Shown piece after piece: positions 31,909 through 39,908 of a stretch of DNA of 64,000 nt; position 1 is the first letter of the stretch, and each line of letters starts with the position of its first letter. This stretch comes from Billgrantia desiderata (GTDB taxonomy: Bacteria; Pseudomonadota; Gammaproteobacteria; Pseudomonadales; Halomonadaceae). The position numbers were made by a program, and so were the translations under genes. The stretch covers positions 1 to 64,000 of the forward strand of contig JAAQTN010000010.1 in the NCBI GenBank assembly GCA_011742915.1. The letters run 5' to 3'. The notes beneath the pieces were generated by a model. The model made no database searches and was not told the DNA's origin. It saw nothing but the letters and a program-made list of their open reading frames with translations.

Positions 31909-33435
31909 CTACTTCCAGCTCGCTTCGTAGAAGCGCGGCAGCTCGTCGGGATAGGCGGTGAAGTCGAGGTCGGCGGTGTGCGCGTAGTAGGTCGAGTAGG
32001 AGAACAGCGGCGCCCAGTAGGCCTGCTCGGAGATACGCGCCAGGGCCTGGCGGTAGTGCTGCCGGCGCACGTCGGGATCGACGGAGTTGTCGGCAATGCT
32101 CAACCACTCCTGCACCTGGGCGTCCTGCCACAGGTCGTCCACGCCGCCATTGAAGTAGACGCTGGTGAAGGCGGAGACGTCGTTGATCGAGAACGAGCCC
32201 CAGGCCTTGAACGCCATGTCGGTGCGCCCGTTGCGCTGCAGCTCGAGCAGGGCCGGCGAGGTCATGAAACGCAGGTTGGCGTTGATGCCCACCGCGCGCA
32301 GGTCGCCGATCATCGCCTCGGCGTAGTCGCGTTCGCGATAGGCGTGCAGATCGATCTCGAAGCCGTCGGCATAGCCCGCTTCGGCCAGCAGCTCGCGTGC
32401 CTTGTCGGGGTCGTACTCGTATTCGATGACGTCCTCGGTCTCGCAGCCGAACTGGGTCGGGAAACAGGGCGCGTAGAGCGGCTGGCTGCCGCCCCGCACC
32501 AGGTCGTTGGCCAGGCCTTCGCGGTTGAGGGCATGGTTGATGGCGCGGCGCACGCGCACGTCGTTCAGTGGCGAGTCATCGCGAGCCGCCGCATCCAGGC
32601 CGACATAGCCGACGCGCATGGTCTCGTCGCCCAGCACGGTGATCTGGGGCATGCGCTCGAGCGACTCGGCCTGGTCCGCCGGCACCCGCCAGATCCAGTC
32701 GACCTGCCCCGACATCAGCTGCGCCATGCGCGAATCCTCGTCGGCAATCGCCTTGAACTCGATGTTGCCGATTTGCGGCTGGCCGATGGGGCTCTCCTCG
32801 AAGTAATCCTCGAAGCGGGTCAGGCTGACGCCGTCCCCTGGGCGCACGGCGGTGATGCGATAGGGGCCGGTGCCGACCGGTGCACGGCTGAAGCCCTCGA
32901 GCCCCACCTCCTGGAAATACTCGGAGGGGTAGATCGGCATCGGGCCGGAGAGATACTCCAGCGCCGCCGGGAAGGGTGCCTTGAGATGGATGCGAACGAG
33001 GTAGTCGTCGAGCTTCTCGACGCGCTCGATCCAGTCGACGTTCTGCCGCGTCACCACCCGGGACTCGGGCGACACGGCGTAGTTGAAGGTGAACGCCACG
33101 TCGTCGGCATCGAACGCCTCGCCGTTGTGGAAGCTCACGCCCTGGCGCAGCTCGAGCTCCAGGGTGGTGTCGTCCACCCACTCCCAGCGCGTCGCCAGCC
33201 GGGGCTCGTACTCCTGGGTAACGGGGTTGCGATGGATCAGGGTATCCCAGGCCAGGTGGGCGAGGATCACCCCCTCACGCACGTTGTTGTGGTAGGGACT
33301 GACGTTTTCCGGCTCGCTGTCGGAGGCGTAGACCAGCGTGTCGTTGGCCTTGCCCGCCAGCGCCGGAGAGGCCAGGCAGCCCAGCAGAACGGCGGAGACC
33401 GCGTAACGGAGTGGACGATAGTGCGGCATTGTCAT
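31909..33435 (-). CDS. Peptide ABC transporter substrate-binding protein (SBP_bac_5)
   Basis: 508 aa with a cleavable signal peptide (RYAVSAVLLGCLASPALA, cut near residue 28). The first lobe contains YASDSEPENVSPYHNNVREGVILAHLAWDTLIHRNPVTQEYEPRLATRWEW, the family opening, and FHNGEAFDADDVAFTFNY. Periplasmic receptor for oligopeptides, dipeptides or related amides, delivering to the DppBC-type permeases. First gene of the seven-gene operon. Ligand class cannot be read, but the two terminal peptidases suggest a peptide or N-acyl amino acid. Confidence 0.92.
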   Translation of the reverse strand: MTMPHYRPLRYAVSAVLLGCLASPALAGKANDTLVYASDSEPENVSPYHNNVREGVILAHLAWDTLIHRNPVTQEYEPRLATRWEWVDDTTLELELRQGVSFHNGEAFDADDVAFTFNYAVSPESRVVTRQNVDWIERVEKLDDYLVRIHLKAPFPAALEYLSGPMPIYPSEYFQEVGLEGFSRAPVGTGPYRITAVRPGDGVSLTRFEDYFEESPIGQPQIGNIEFKAIADEDSRMAQLMSGQVDWIWRVPADQAESLERMPQITVLGDETMRVGYVGLDAAARDDSPLNDVRVRRAINHALNREGLANDLVRGGSQPLYAPCFPTQFGCETEDVIEYEYDPDKARELLAEAGYADGFEIDLHAYRERDYAEAMIGDLRAVGINANLRFMTSPALLELQRNGRTDMAFKAWGSFSINDVSAFTSVYFNGGVDDLWQDAQVQEWLSIADNSVDPDVRRQHYRQALARISEQAYWAPLFSYSTYYAHTADLDFTAYPDELPRFYEASWK

Positions 33436-33526
33436 ACCTCGATTGTTATTGGTCTTGAAGGGATATGAGGATCGGGCGCCGTCTCACCTCGCATCCAAGC
33501 TAGGTCCGGGCAAGACATGCCACAAG

Positions 33527-33572
33527 TACAATGTTTAGAATGTATCGTTGCCGTTTCGGCAAACCTTGCCGA
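33527..33572. promoter_or_regulatory. Candidate LysR operator and leader palindrome
   Basis: TACA (33527-33530) and TGTA (33541-33544) frame an AT-rich centre, a LysR-box-like arrangement, and TCGGCAA-ACC-TTGCCGA (33556-33572) is a perfect seven-base-arm palindrome. Both lie between the divergent importer operon and lysR gene. Assignment is by position and symmetry. Confidence 0.5.
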
Positions 33573-33592
33573 CACATCTACGGAGCCAGCCG

Positions 33593-34546
33593 ATGAATAC
33601 ACGCGTGCTGCAGGAAACCGCCCTGCGCTATTTCCTCGAAGTGGTGCGCTGCGGCTCCATCAGCGAAGCGTCCGAGCGGCTCAAGGTGGCCCCCTCGGCC
33701 ATCAGCCGTCAGATCGCCCGGCTGGAGAGCGAGCTCGATACCCTGCTTTTCGAGCGCCGCCCCCGCGGCATGGTGCCCAGCGCTGCCGGTGAACTGCTGG
33801 CCGTGCACGCCCGGCGCATGCAGCTCGAGGCGGATCGGGTGGGCAGCGAGATCCTGGCGTTACGCGGCCTACAGCGCGGCAAGGTACGCCTGGCCAGCAC
33901 GGAGGGATTTGCGGTGGACTTCCTGCCCAGCACCGTGGCGGCCTTCCGCCAGCGTTACGAAGGCATCGACTTCCAGCTGGCGGTGAGCCCACCGGCCGAG
34001 GTGACGCGTCGCGTCCGGGAGGGCGAGGCAGACATCGGCATCACCTTCAGCCTGAAACCCGAGCCCGACGTCCAGATCGAATACCGCCAGCCGGCCCCGA
34101 TCATGGCAGTGGTGTCACCGGGACATGAACTGGCCGGCAAGCGACAGGTGTCGATGACGCAGCTGCAGCGCTATCCGCTGGCCCTGCCGCCGCCCAATAC
34201 CACCCTGCGCCAGCTGTTCGACATCTGCAGCAGCCGCCAGAACTTGACCTTCGAAGCGATCTTCAGCAGCGACTACACCGAGGCTCTGATCAACTTCGCC
34301 ATGCTGGGTGGCGGGGTGGCGCTGTCCGGCGAGATCTCGATCCGCTACCGCATCCAGCAACGCCGAGTCGTCGCCATTCCCATTCACGACCGCGGCATGG
34401 ATTCGCGATTCATCGAGATCCAGACCCTGGCCAAGCGCACCCTGCCAAGGGCCACCCAGGCCTTTCTGGAGTTTCTCAAGCAGCATGTCCCGACAGGCAG
34501 ACTGCCGCTGGCGGAGTCGGCCTCGACGCTGGGCGACGAGGCCTGA
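33593..34546 (+). CDS. LysR-type regulator of the peptide importer operon
   Basis: 317 aa. HTH at about 10-65: ALRYFLEVVRCGSISEASERLKVAPSAISRQIARLESELDTLLFERRPRGMVPSAAGELL. Then the effector domain KVRLASTEGFAVDFLPSTVAAFRQRYEGIDFQLAVSPPAEVTRRVREGEADIGITF. GGAG precedes the ATG at 33593. It is divergent from the importer/M20 operon with about 155 bases between, so it is the likely regulator, responding to a peptide or amino-acid-derived signal. Confidence 0.9.
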   Translation: MNTRVLQETALRYFLEVVRCGSISEASERLKVAPSAISRQIARLESELDTLLFERRPRGMVPSAAGELLAVHARRMQLEADRVGSEILALRGLQRGKVRLASTEGFAVDFLPSTVAAFRQRYEGIDFQLAVSPPAEVTRRVREGEADIGITFSLKPEPDVQIEYRQPAPIMAVVSPGHELAGKRQVSMTQLQRYPLALPPPNTTLRQLFDICSSRQNLTFEAIFSSDYTEALINFAMLGGGVALSGEISIRYRIQQRRVVAIPIHDRGMDSRFIEIQTLAKRTLPRATQAFLEFLKQHVPTGRLPLAESASTLGDEA

Positions 34547-34550
34547 CGCC

Positions 34551-34871
34551 TCAGCCGAGAATGTCGATGCCGCGGTGCCCTTCCTCGACGCCCTCCACCA
34601 GGATCACGTCGCCCATGGCGTTGGCGGTGCGCAGCGGCAGGATGCGCCGGTAGGCCTCGGAGCGATACCAGGCCCGGGCCTGCTCCAGGCTGGGGAAGCC
34701 GAGCATGATCGTATCGCCCTGCCAACTGCCCTCCAGCACCTCGGTGGGGCCGCCGTGGATCAGGTAGCGGCCGCCGTAGGGCGTGAGGGTGGCATCGATC
34801 TTCTCCAGGTACTCGACTATCTCGGGGCCCATGGTGACGTCCTGCAGGCGGGCGATGGCGTAGGCGGTCAT
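34551..34871 (-). CDS. DUF1330 domain protein
   Basis: 106 aa, ferredoxin-like alpha+beta fold. AYAIARLQDVTMGPEIVEYLEKIDATLTPYGGRYLIHGGPTEVLEGSWQGDTIMLGFPSLEQARAWYRSEAYRRILPLR matches the family from end to end. Function unknown; these proteins resemble dimeric monooxygenase-type folds. It is convergent with the lysR gene (four bases between stops) and divergent from the XRE regulator, whose operator-like palindrome may control it. Confidence 0.88.
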   Translation of the reverse strand: MTAYAIARLQDVTMGPEIVEYLEKIDATLTPYGGRYLIHGGPTEVLEGSWQGDTIMLGFPSLEQARAWYRSEAYRRILPLRTANAMGDVILVEGVEEGHRGIDILG

Positions 34872-34930
34872 GGCGTTGCTCCAGTGGTGGGTTTGCCTCG
34901 ACAGCTTCGCCCCGCTGGCGCGACCTGGCG

Positions 34931-34947
34931 ATTACCTGCGAGGTAAT
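34931..34947. promoter_or_regulatory. Perfect 17-base palindrome between XRE regulator and DUF1330 gene
   Basis: ATTACCT-GCG-AGGTAAT has seven-base perfect arms. It lies about 35 bases before the XRE start and 60 bases before the DUF1330 start, in a 110-base divergent region. It is a strong candidate operator for the XRE protein, controlling both genes. Confidence 0.6.
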
Positions 34948-34981
34948 AGCCACGCATATCGCTTGGCGCTAATCTGGCTTT

Positions 34982-35797
34982 ATGGCAATGAATTCCCCTA
35001 CCCCCGGGCAGCTGTTGAAGGAGTGGCGCCAGCGGCGGCGGCTGAGCCAGCTCGCGCTCGCCGCCGAGGCCGAGATCTCCCAGCGCCACCTCAGCTTCGT
35101 CGAGTCCGGAAGGGCCACGCCCAGCCGGGAGATGCTGCTGCGCCTGGCGGAGCAGTTGGGCGTTCCCCTGCGCGAGCGCAACCGGCTGCTGCTCGCCGCC
35201 GGTTTCGCCCCCGCCTTCGGCGAGCGCGGCATCGACGCCCCCGAGCTGGGTGCGGTGCGCGGCGTGATCGAACGGCTGCTGGCGAGCCACGCCCCCTACC
35301 CGGCGCTGGCCGTCGACCGCCACTGGCACCTGCTGCTGGCCAACCGCCCGCTCGAGGCGTTGCTAGACGGCATCGACGCCGAACTGCTGAAGCCGCCGGT
35401 CAACGTGCTGCGGCTCACGCTGCATCCCCGGGGGCTCGCGCCGCGCATCGGCAACTTCCGCGAATGGCGCGGTCATATCCTCGAGCGCCTGACACGCCAG
35501 GCCGAGACGACCGCCGACCCGGTGCTGGCCTCGCTCGGCGAGGAGCTGAAGGGGTATCCGATACCGGCCGGCGCCCGCCCCCATCTGGCCAGCGCCTCAT
35601 CGCGCCACGGCGGCATCGTCGTGCCGCTGGAGCTGGTCATGCCGGATGGCCGCGTGCTGTCGCTGCTGAGTACCACCACGGTGTTCGGCACCCCGCTCGA
35701 CGTCACCCTTGAGGAGCTCGCCATCGAGTCGTTCTTTCCGGCGGACGCGGCCACCCAGGAAGCGCTGCAGCAGTTGGCGGCCGCCTCAGCGGGTTAG
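34982..35797 (+). CDS. XRE-family regulator with MmyB-like ligand-binding domain
   Basis: 271 aa. HTH_3 domain at about 9-65 (LLKEWRQRRRLSQLALAAEAEISQRHLSFVESGRATPSREMLLRLAEQLGVPLRERNRLLLAAGFAP). The C-terminal MmyB-like PAS-type domain has YPALAVDRHWHLLLANRPLEALL and NVLRLTLHPRGLAPRIGNFREWRGHILERLTRQ, and ends PLELVMPDGRVLSLLSTTTVFGTPLDVTLEELAIESFFP. This class senses a small lipid-like or other ligand. Its stop overlaps the convergent oxidoreductase stop by three bases. Confidence 0.92.
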   Translation: MAMNSPTPGQLLKEWRQRRRLSQLALAAEAEISQRHLSFVESGRATPSREMLLRLAEQLGVPLRERNRLLLAAGFAPAFGERGIDAPELGAVRGVIERLLASHAPYPALAVDRHWHLLLANRPLEALLDGIDAELLKPPVNVLRLTLHPRGLAPRIGNFREWRGHILERLTRQAETTADPVLASLGEELKGYPIPAGARPHLASASSRHGGIVVPLELVMPDGRVLSLLSTTTVFGTPLDVTLEELAIESFFPADAATQEALQQLAAASAG

Positions 35798-36801
35798 AAC
35801 GACAGGCAGATCTTTCCAAAGTGACGTCCCGACTCCTCGTGGCGGAAGGCGTCGGCGATCTCCTCGAGCTTGAAGGTGCTGTCGATGATCGGGCGTACAC
35901 CGCAGGCCTCGATGCCGCGCACCATCTCCTGCTGGTGGATGCGGCTGCCGACGATCAGCCCCTGCAGGCGCGCCTGCTTGGCCATCAGCTTGACGGTGGG
36001 CACCTCGCCGCCGCGCCCGGTCAGGATGCCGATCAGGGCGATATGGCCGCCGATGCGCACGGCGTCGATGGATTGCGGCAGGGTGCCCGGCCCACCGACC
36101 TCGATCACGTGGTCGACGCCCTGACCGTCGGTCAGCGCCTGAACCTTCTTGCCCCACTCCGGCTCGGCCTTGTAGTTGATGGTGTGGTCGGCGCCGAGCT
36201 TCTTGAGCGTCTCGATCTTCTCGTCGGAGGAGGAGGTGGAGATCACCCGCGCCCCCATGGCCTTGGCGAACTGCAGGGCGAAGATGGAAACGCCGCCGGT
36301 GCCCAGGGTGAGCACCGTATCGCCGGCCTTGAGGTTGCCGTCCACCACCAGCGCGCGCCAGGCAGTGAGCCCCGCCGTGGTCAGGGTGGCGGCCTCTTCG
36401 TGGCGGTAGCCCTTGGGCGCGTGGGTGAACCAGGTGGCCGGGCGAATGACCTGCTCGCGGGCGTAGCCGTCGATGCCGTCACCGGGCGTGGTCTTGAAGT
36501 CGGCGACCCGCGCCGGGCCGTCGAGCCAGTAGGGGAAGAAGGTGGAGACCACCGCATCGCCAACGACGAACTCCTCGACCCCCTCGCCCACCGCCTCGAC
36601 CACGCCCGCCCCATCGGACATGGGAATGCGGCCATCCTCGGTAGGGATCATCCCGGCGACCACGGCATAGTCGTGGAAGTTGAGCGAGCTGGCATGGATC
36701 CGCACGCGGATCTCCCCCGGCCCCGGCTCGCCCGGCGCATCGCGTTCGACGACCTGCAGTTGATCCAACCCACCGCCGCTGCCCAGGGTAACGACCTTCA
36801 T
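35794..36801 (-). CDS. NAD(P)-dependent alcohol dehydrogenase/quinone oxidoreductase (MDR, zinc-free)
   Basis: 335 aa medium-chain reductase. The N-terminal domain has RIHASSLNFHDYAVVAGMIP in place of the catalytic-zinc Cys, and MSDGAGVVEAVGEGV without the His-Glu, so no catalytic zinc; the structural four-Cys lobe is absent too. Rossmann domain: LKAGDTVLTLGTGGVSIFALQFAKAMGARVISTSSSDEKIETLKKLGADHTINY. Likely NADPH-dependent reduction of quinones or enones. The ATG at 36801 follows AAGGAG. Two direct copies of an 11-base motif lie just upstream. Confidence 0.9.
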   Translation of the reverse strand: MKVVTLGSGGGLDQLQVVERDAPGEPGPGEIRVRIHASSLNFHDYAVVAGMIPTEDGRIPMSDGAGVVEAVGEGVEEFVVGDAVVSTFFPYWLDGPARVADFKTTPGDGIDGYAREQVIRPATWFTHAPKGYRHEEAATLTTAGLTAWRALVVDGNLKAGDTVLTLGTGGVSIFALQFAKAMGARVISTSSSDEKIETLKKLGADHTINYKAEPEWGKKVQALTDGQGVDHVIEVGGPGTLPQSIDAVRIGGHIALIGILTGRGGEVPTVKLMAKQARLQGLIVGSRIHQQEMVRGIEACGVRPIIDSTFKLEEIADAFRHEESGRHFGKICLSF

Positions 36802-36812
36802 GGAATACTCCT

Positions 36813-36836
36813 TAGCAATTCGAGCTAGCAATTCGA
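36813..36836 (-). promoter_or_regulatory. Tandem direct repeat upstream of the quinone-oxidoreductase gene
   Basis: TAGCAATTCGA occurs at 36813-36823 and 36826-36836 (plus-strand reading), a 13-base period, adjacent to and overlapping the ribosome site of the gene starting at 36801. The placement would allow a protein to block translation initiation or transcription. The binding protein is unknown. Confidence 0.5.
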
Positions 36837-36881
36837 AAAAATGAGCGTGCTAAGAGACTAGCCTAATGGGCCCGCCTTCGG

Positions 36882-37688
36882 TCAAGCGATGGCGCGCTGC
36901 AGATAGGCCGCCAGCGCTTCCACCTGCGGCTTGCGCCGTGCCCATTCGTCGCCGCCTTCAGGACGTTCCCCTTCAGAACCATCCCCTTGGAGATAGCTGC
37001 GCCGCGCCAGCGCCATGGTGGCCCGATGCTCGGGCGGCAGGCGCTCCAGCGCCCAGGCGGCGGCAACGTCCTTGGGAGCGATCTCTCCCGTCTCCAGGGT
37101 CATCCACATGCGCGCCAGGGTCAGCAGCACGTTGCGCTCATCGCCCTGCAACCCCGCCATCAGGCCAGGCAGTGAATCGAGGATGGCCCGGCGCAGGTCC
37201 GTCTCGGGAATCGGCGCCACAAGCTCAGCGAGCTCCGGCCCGTACAGGGCGAGGCTGCACTGTCTGGCGGTGGTCAGCACCACGGCCAGATCGGGATCGG
37301 CAGCCGCCGGCGGTATACGGCCCTGCTCGAACTCGTCCCGCAGCCACTCGCCGTAGACCAGCTCGCTCCTCGGCGGGTAGTGCCACGGCATCAGCCCCTG
37401 ACGGCACAGCAGCGTCACTTCCAACGGCCTGGGTGAGCCGTCGTTGGCGGGGCTGCCGGAGACCCGCATCAGCGCCTCGACCAGCCGCCGGCGTATCGCC
37501 TCCTCGGGTGGCTGGCCGACGATCACCAGCACGTCCACGTCGCTGTGGGGTCGCAGGCCGCCGGCAAGTGCCGAGCCGAACAGATAGACGCCAACCACGC
37601 TCTCGCCCAACTCACGGGCGACGATGTCGAAGGCGTCCCTGGCCTCCTGCGGTAGCGACTGGCCGGCCGCCTGGGAAGAGAGCTCCAT
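36882..37688 (-). CDS. Aminoglycoside nucleotidyltransferase (AadA/ANT(3'')-like)
   Basis: 268 aa. The nucleotidyltransferase motif G-S-(x10)-D-x-D is at residues 38-52 (FGSALAGGLRPHSDVDVLV). The AadA-type sequence continues with LEVTLL, WHYPPRSELVYGEWLRDEFEQGRIPPAAADPDLAVVLTTAR and the helical C-terminal domain (NVLLTLARMWMTLETGEIAPKDVAAAWALERLPPEHRATMALAR). Such enzymes adenylylate streptomycin and spectinomycin. No integron or resistance-island context is seen, so it is likely intrinsic chromosomal. The ATG at 37688 follows GGAGG. Confidence 0.87.
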   Translation of the reverse strand: MELSSQAAGQSLPQEARDAFDIVARELGESVVGVYLFGSALAGGLRPHSDVDVLVIVGQPPEEAIRRRLVEALMRVSGSPANDGSPRPLEVTLLCRQGLMPWHYPPRSELVYGEWLRDEFEQGRIPPAAADPDLAVVLTTARQCSLALYGPELAELVAPIPETDLRRAILDSLPGLMAGLQGDERNVLLTLARMWMTLETGEIAPKDVAAAWALERLPPEHRATMALARRSYLQGDGSEGERPEGGDEWARRKPQVEALAAYLQRAIA

Positions 37689-37746
37689 CGTGTCCTCCAT
37701 TCTCCTGATGCGCCACGCGCCAGCGCACTCTCCGTTACCCCCGATG

Positions 37747-38949
37747 TTACTGGCTATCGCCGAGAGCCGCCTGCGCGTAGCGTCGGGCCGGCAGCAGCAA
37801 GGCCGCCATGGCCACGCCGACGGCACAGGCGGCCAGCAGCAGGTAGAGCCGGACGAAGCCGCTGGCCGGATCGTACCCCCAGGCCACGATCGGCACGGCC
37901 AGGGCACCGACGCCCAGCGACAGCACGTACTTCACGGCATAGACCCGTGCCCGCCAGGCGCTCGCGGTATGGCGTGCCACAATGGCATCCTGTACCGGAA
38001 TGACACCGAACACCGTCAGCATCAGCCCCAGCGATAGGGCAACGATCTGCCATTGCCCACCCTGTACCATCAGCAACAACAGCGGAACCTGCAACAACGC
38101 CAGCAGCAGCATCAATTGCCGCGGCGCAACACGATCCACCGCCCTGCCGGTGACGAGTTGCGCCATGGAGGCGCAGGCGAAGATCAGCGAGGCCAGTCCG
38201 GCGGCACCGAGCAGGGCATCCCCGCCGCCGCTGAAAGCGTCTTCCATGATCTTGGGCAGCGCGACGGTGGTGGACGCAAACACGAGGCCGCCCATCAGAG
38301 CGGTGACGATCAGGTAGGCCAGGATCCGGCCCGGTATGGCCGTTGAGGCCTGCACCGCTGCCGGCGCATCGCCGGCCGACCGTAGCGGCTGACGCGGCTT
38401 ACGCTGCGCCGGTACCAGCGCCAGGTAAGCGATGCCACTCGCCAGGCACAGCGCCCCGGGGATGAAGAAGGCTGCCTGCCAGCCGAGCATGCCCGTGAGC
38501 GCACCGGTCAGCAGCGGCGGCGCCGCAACGCCCATGTTGCCCCACACGCCGTTCACCCCCAACGCCTGGCCAACGCCATCGCTGCTCTCCGCCACCATGG
38601 CGATGCCGACGGGATGATAGATGGCCGCGAAGCTACCCATCAGAAACAGCCCGGCCGCCAGCTGGTAAGGGCCGCTCGCAAAGCCTGTGAGTATGGAAGC
38701 CGCACCGAGTCCCAGGAACATCAGGGCCATCATGCCGCGCCGACTCCAGCGGTCACCCAGCCAGCCCGCCGGCAGGGTAAAGGCGGCAAAGGCGACGAAG
38801 CCCGCCGTGGCCGGTAGTAGCAGCGCAGCGTAATCGCCCTGGCCACGTCGCTCGAGCGCCACCGCCACCGTGGGATGGATCAGCATGAAATAGTGGGCGT
38901 AGGCGTGCCCCAGGTTGAGGAACAGTAGCGGAACGCGTTTGCCGTTCAT
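37747..38949 (-). CDS. MFS transporter
   Basis: 400 aa, twelve predicted TM helices. The A-like loop is GWLGDRWSRRGMM after TM2, and FLMGSFAAIYHPVGIAMVAESSDGVGQALGVNGVWGNMGVAAPPLLTGAL resembles the fosmidomycin-resistance (Fsr)-like branch. Substrate is unknown. GGAG precedes the ATG. It is divergent from an AraC regulator of the NimR type with about 95 bases between starts, an arrangement seen for regulator and exporter pairs. Confidence 0.87.
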   Translation of the reverse strand: MNGKRVPLLFLNLGHAYAHYFMLIHPTVAVALERRGQGDYAALLLPATAGFVAFAAFTLPAGWLGDRWSRRGMMALMFLGLGAASILTGFASGPYQLAAGLFLMGSFAAIYHPVGIAMVAESSDGVGQALGVNGVWGNMGVAAPPLLTGALTGMLGWQAAFFIPGALCLASGIAYLALVPAQRKPRQPLRSAGDAPAAVQASTAIPGRILAYLIVTALMGGLVFASTTVALPKIMEDAFSGGGDALLGAAGLASLIFACASMAQLVTGRAVDRVAPRQLMLLLALLQVPLLLLMVQGGQWQIVALSLGLMLTVFGVIPVQDAIVARHTASAWRARVYAVKYVLSLGVGALAVPIVAWGYDPASGFVRLYLLLAACAVGVAMAALLLPARRYAQAALGDSQ

Positions 38950-39043
38950 GGCCAGACTCCAGAGTTGCCGAGCTTTCAGGCTAAACTGGACGCGAAGCGA
39001 CTTCTCTCGCCATTCTGACAAGACATATCGCGAAACGGACAAC

Positions 39044-39847
39044 ATGCCCCACACCCTGGCCCACGCCACGCCCCTGTCACGCGACGCCCTGCAGCGGCGC
39101 ATCGAGAGCGCCTCGGGTCCGGTACAGCCCTATGCCTGCGACTACCCCGCCGGCTGGGACACCGGCCGTCATTATCACCTGCGCCATCAGCTCGTCTTCG
39201 CCACCCAGGGCGTGATGACGGTGGCGACCCCAGCGGGGTGGTGGGTGGTGCCACCCCAGCTTGCGGTATGGATTCCCGCTCGCCTGGAGCATGCGCTGCT
39301 GATGCACCGGCCTGTGAAGCTGCGCACCCTCTATCTCGATGAGCGGCTAGGGCCATCGGCCCAGCCACGCGTAGTGAACGTCTCGCCGCTGCTGCGCGAG
39401 CTGATACTGCGTTTGATGGAGCTGCCAGCCGAGGCGACCGCCCACGGCGCCGGAGCACGATTGGTGGCGGTACTGCTGGACGAGCTGCACGCGGGCCCCA
39501 CCGTCCCGCTGCACCTGCCCGAGCCCGACGATCCCGCGCTGCGGCGGATCTGCACCGCCCTGCGTGACAACCCGGCTAACCGGGACGACCTGACCACCTG
39601 GGGCAGTAGGGTCGGCGCCTCGTCACGCACCCTGGCACGACGCTTCCTGGTGCAGACGGGCATGGGCTTTGCCGCCTGGCGACAGCAGGCCCGCCTGCTC
39701 GCCGCCCTGCCCATGCTGGCGGAAGGGCGCTCGGTCACCGTCGTGTCCCAGGAGGTCGGTTACGAATCGCCCAGCGCCTTCATCGCCGCCTTTCGCCGCA
39801 GCCCCGGGCGCTATTTCAACAAGCCCTTGGCCTCCTCCGATTCGTGA
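39044..39847 (+). CDS. AraC family regulator (NimR-like)
   Basis: 267 aa. The N-terminal cupin half has GRHYHLRHQLVFATQGVMTVATPAGWWVVPPQLAVWIPARLEHALLM, closely like the NimR/YeaM group that controls an adjacent exporter. The C-terminal HTH pair is RRICTALRDNPANRDDLTTWGSRVGASSRTLARRFLVQTGMGFAAWRQQARLLAALPMLAEGRSVTVVSQEVGYESPSAFIAAFRRSPGRYF. Probably regulates the divergent MFS gene. The longer frame upstream has no ribosome site. Confidence 0.88.
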   Translation: MPHTLAHATPLSRDALQRRIESASGPVQPYACDYPAGWDTGRHYHLRHQLVFATQGVMTVATPAGWWVVPPQLAVWIPARLEHALLMHRPVKLRTLYLDERLGPSAQPRVVNVSPLLRELILRLMELPAEATAHGAGARLVAVLLDELHAGPTVPLHLPEPDDPALRRICTALRDNPANRDDLTTWGSRVGASSRTLARRFLVQTGMGFAAWRQQARLLAALPMLAEGRSVTVVSQEVGYESPSAFIAAFRRSPGRYFNKPLASSDS

Positions 39848-39908
39848 CCTAGCTTTAAGCCTGCCCCCAATCGGGCCTACCTTCTCGCCCTTGACCACAG
39901 GTAACGCC

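Noticed and set aside
38915..39043. N-terminal extension of the NimR-like regulator
   Set aside because: The frame is open upstream of 39044, but the extra residues do not match the family and no ribosome site precedes the upstream start.
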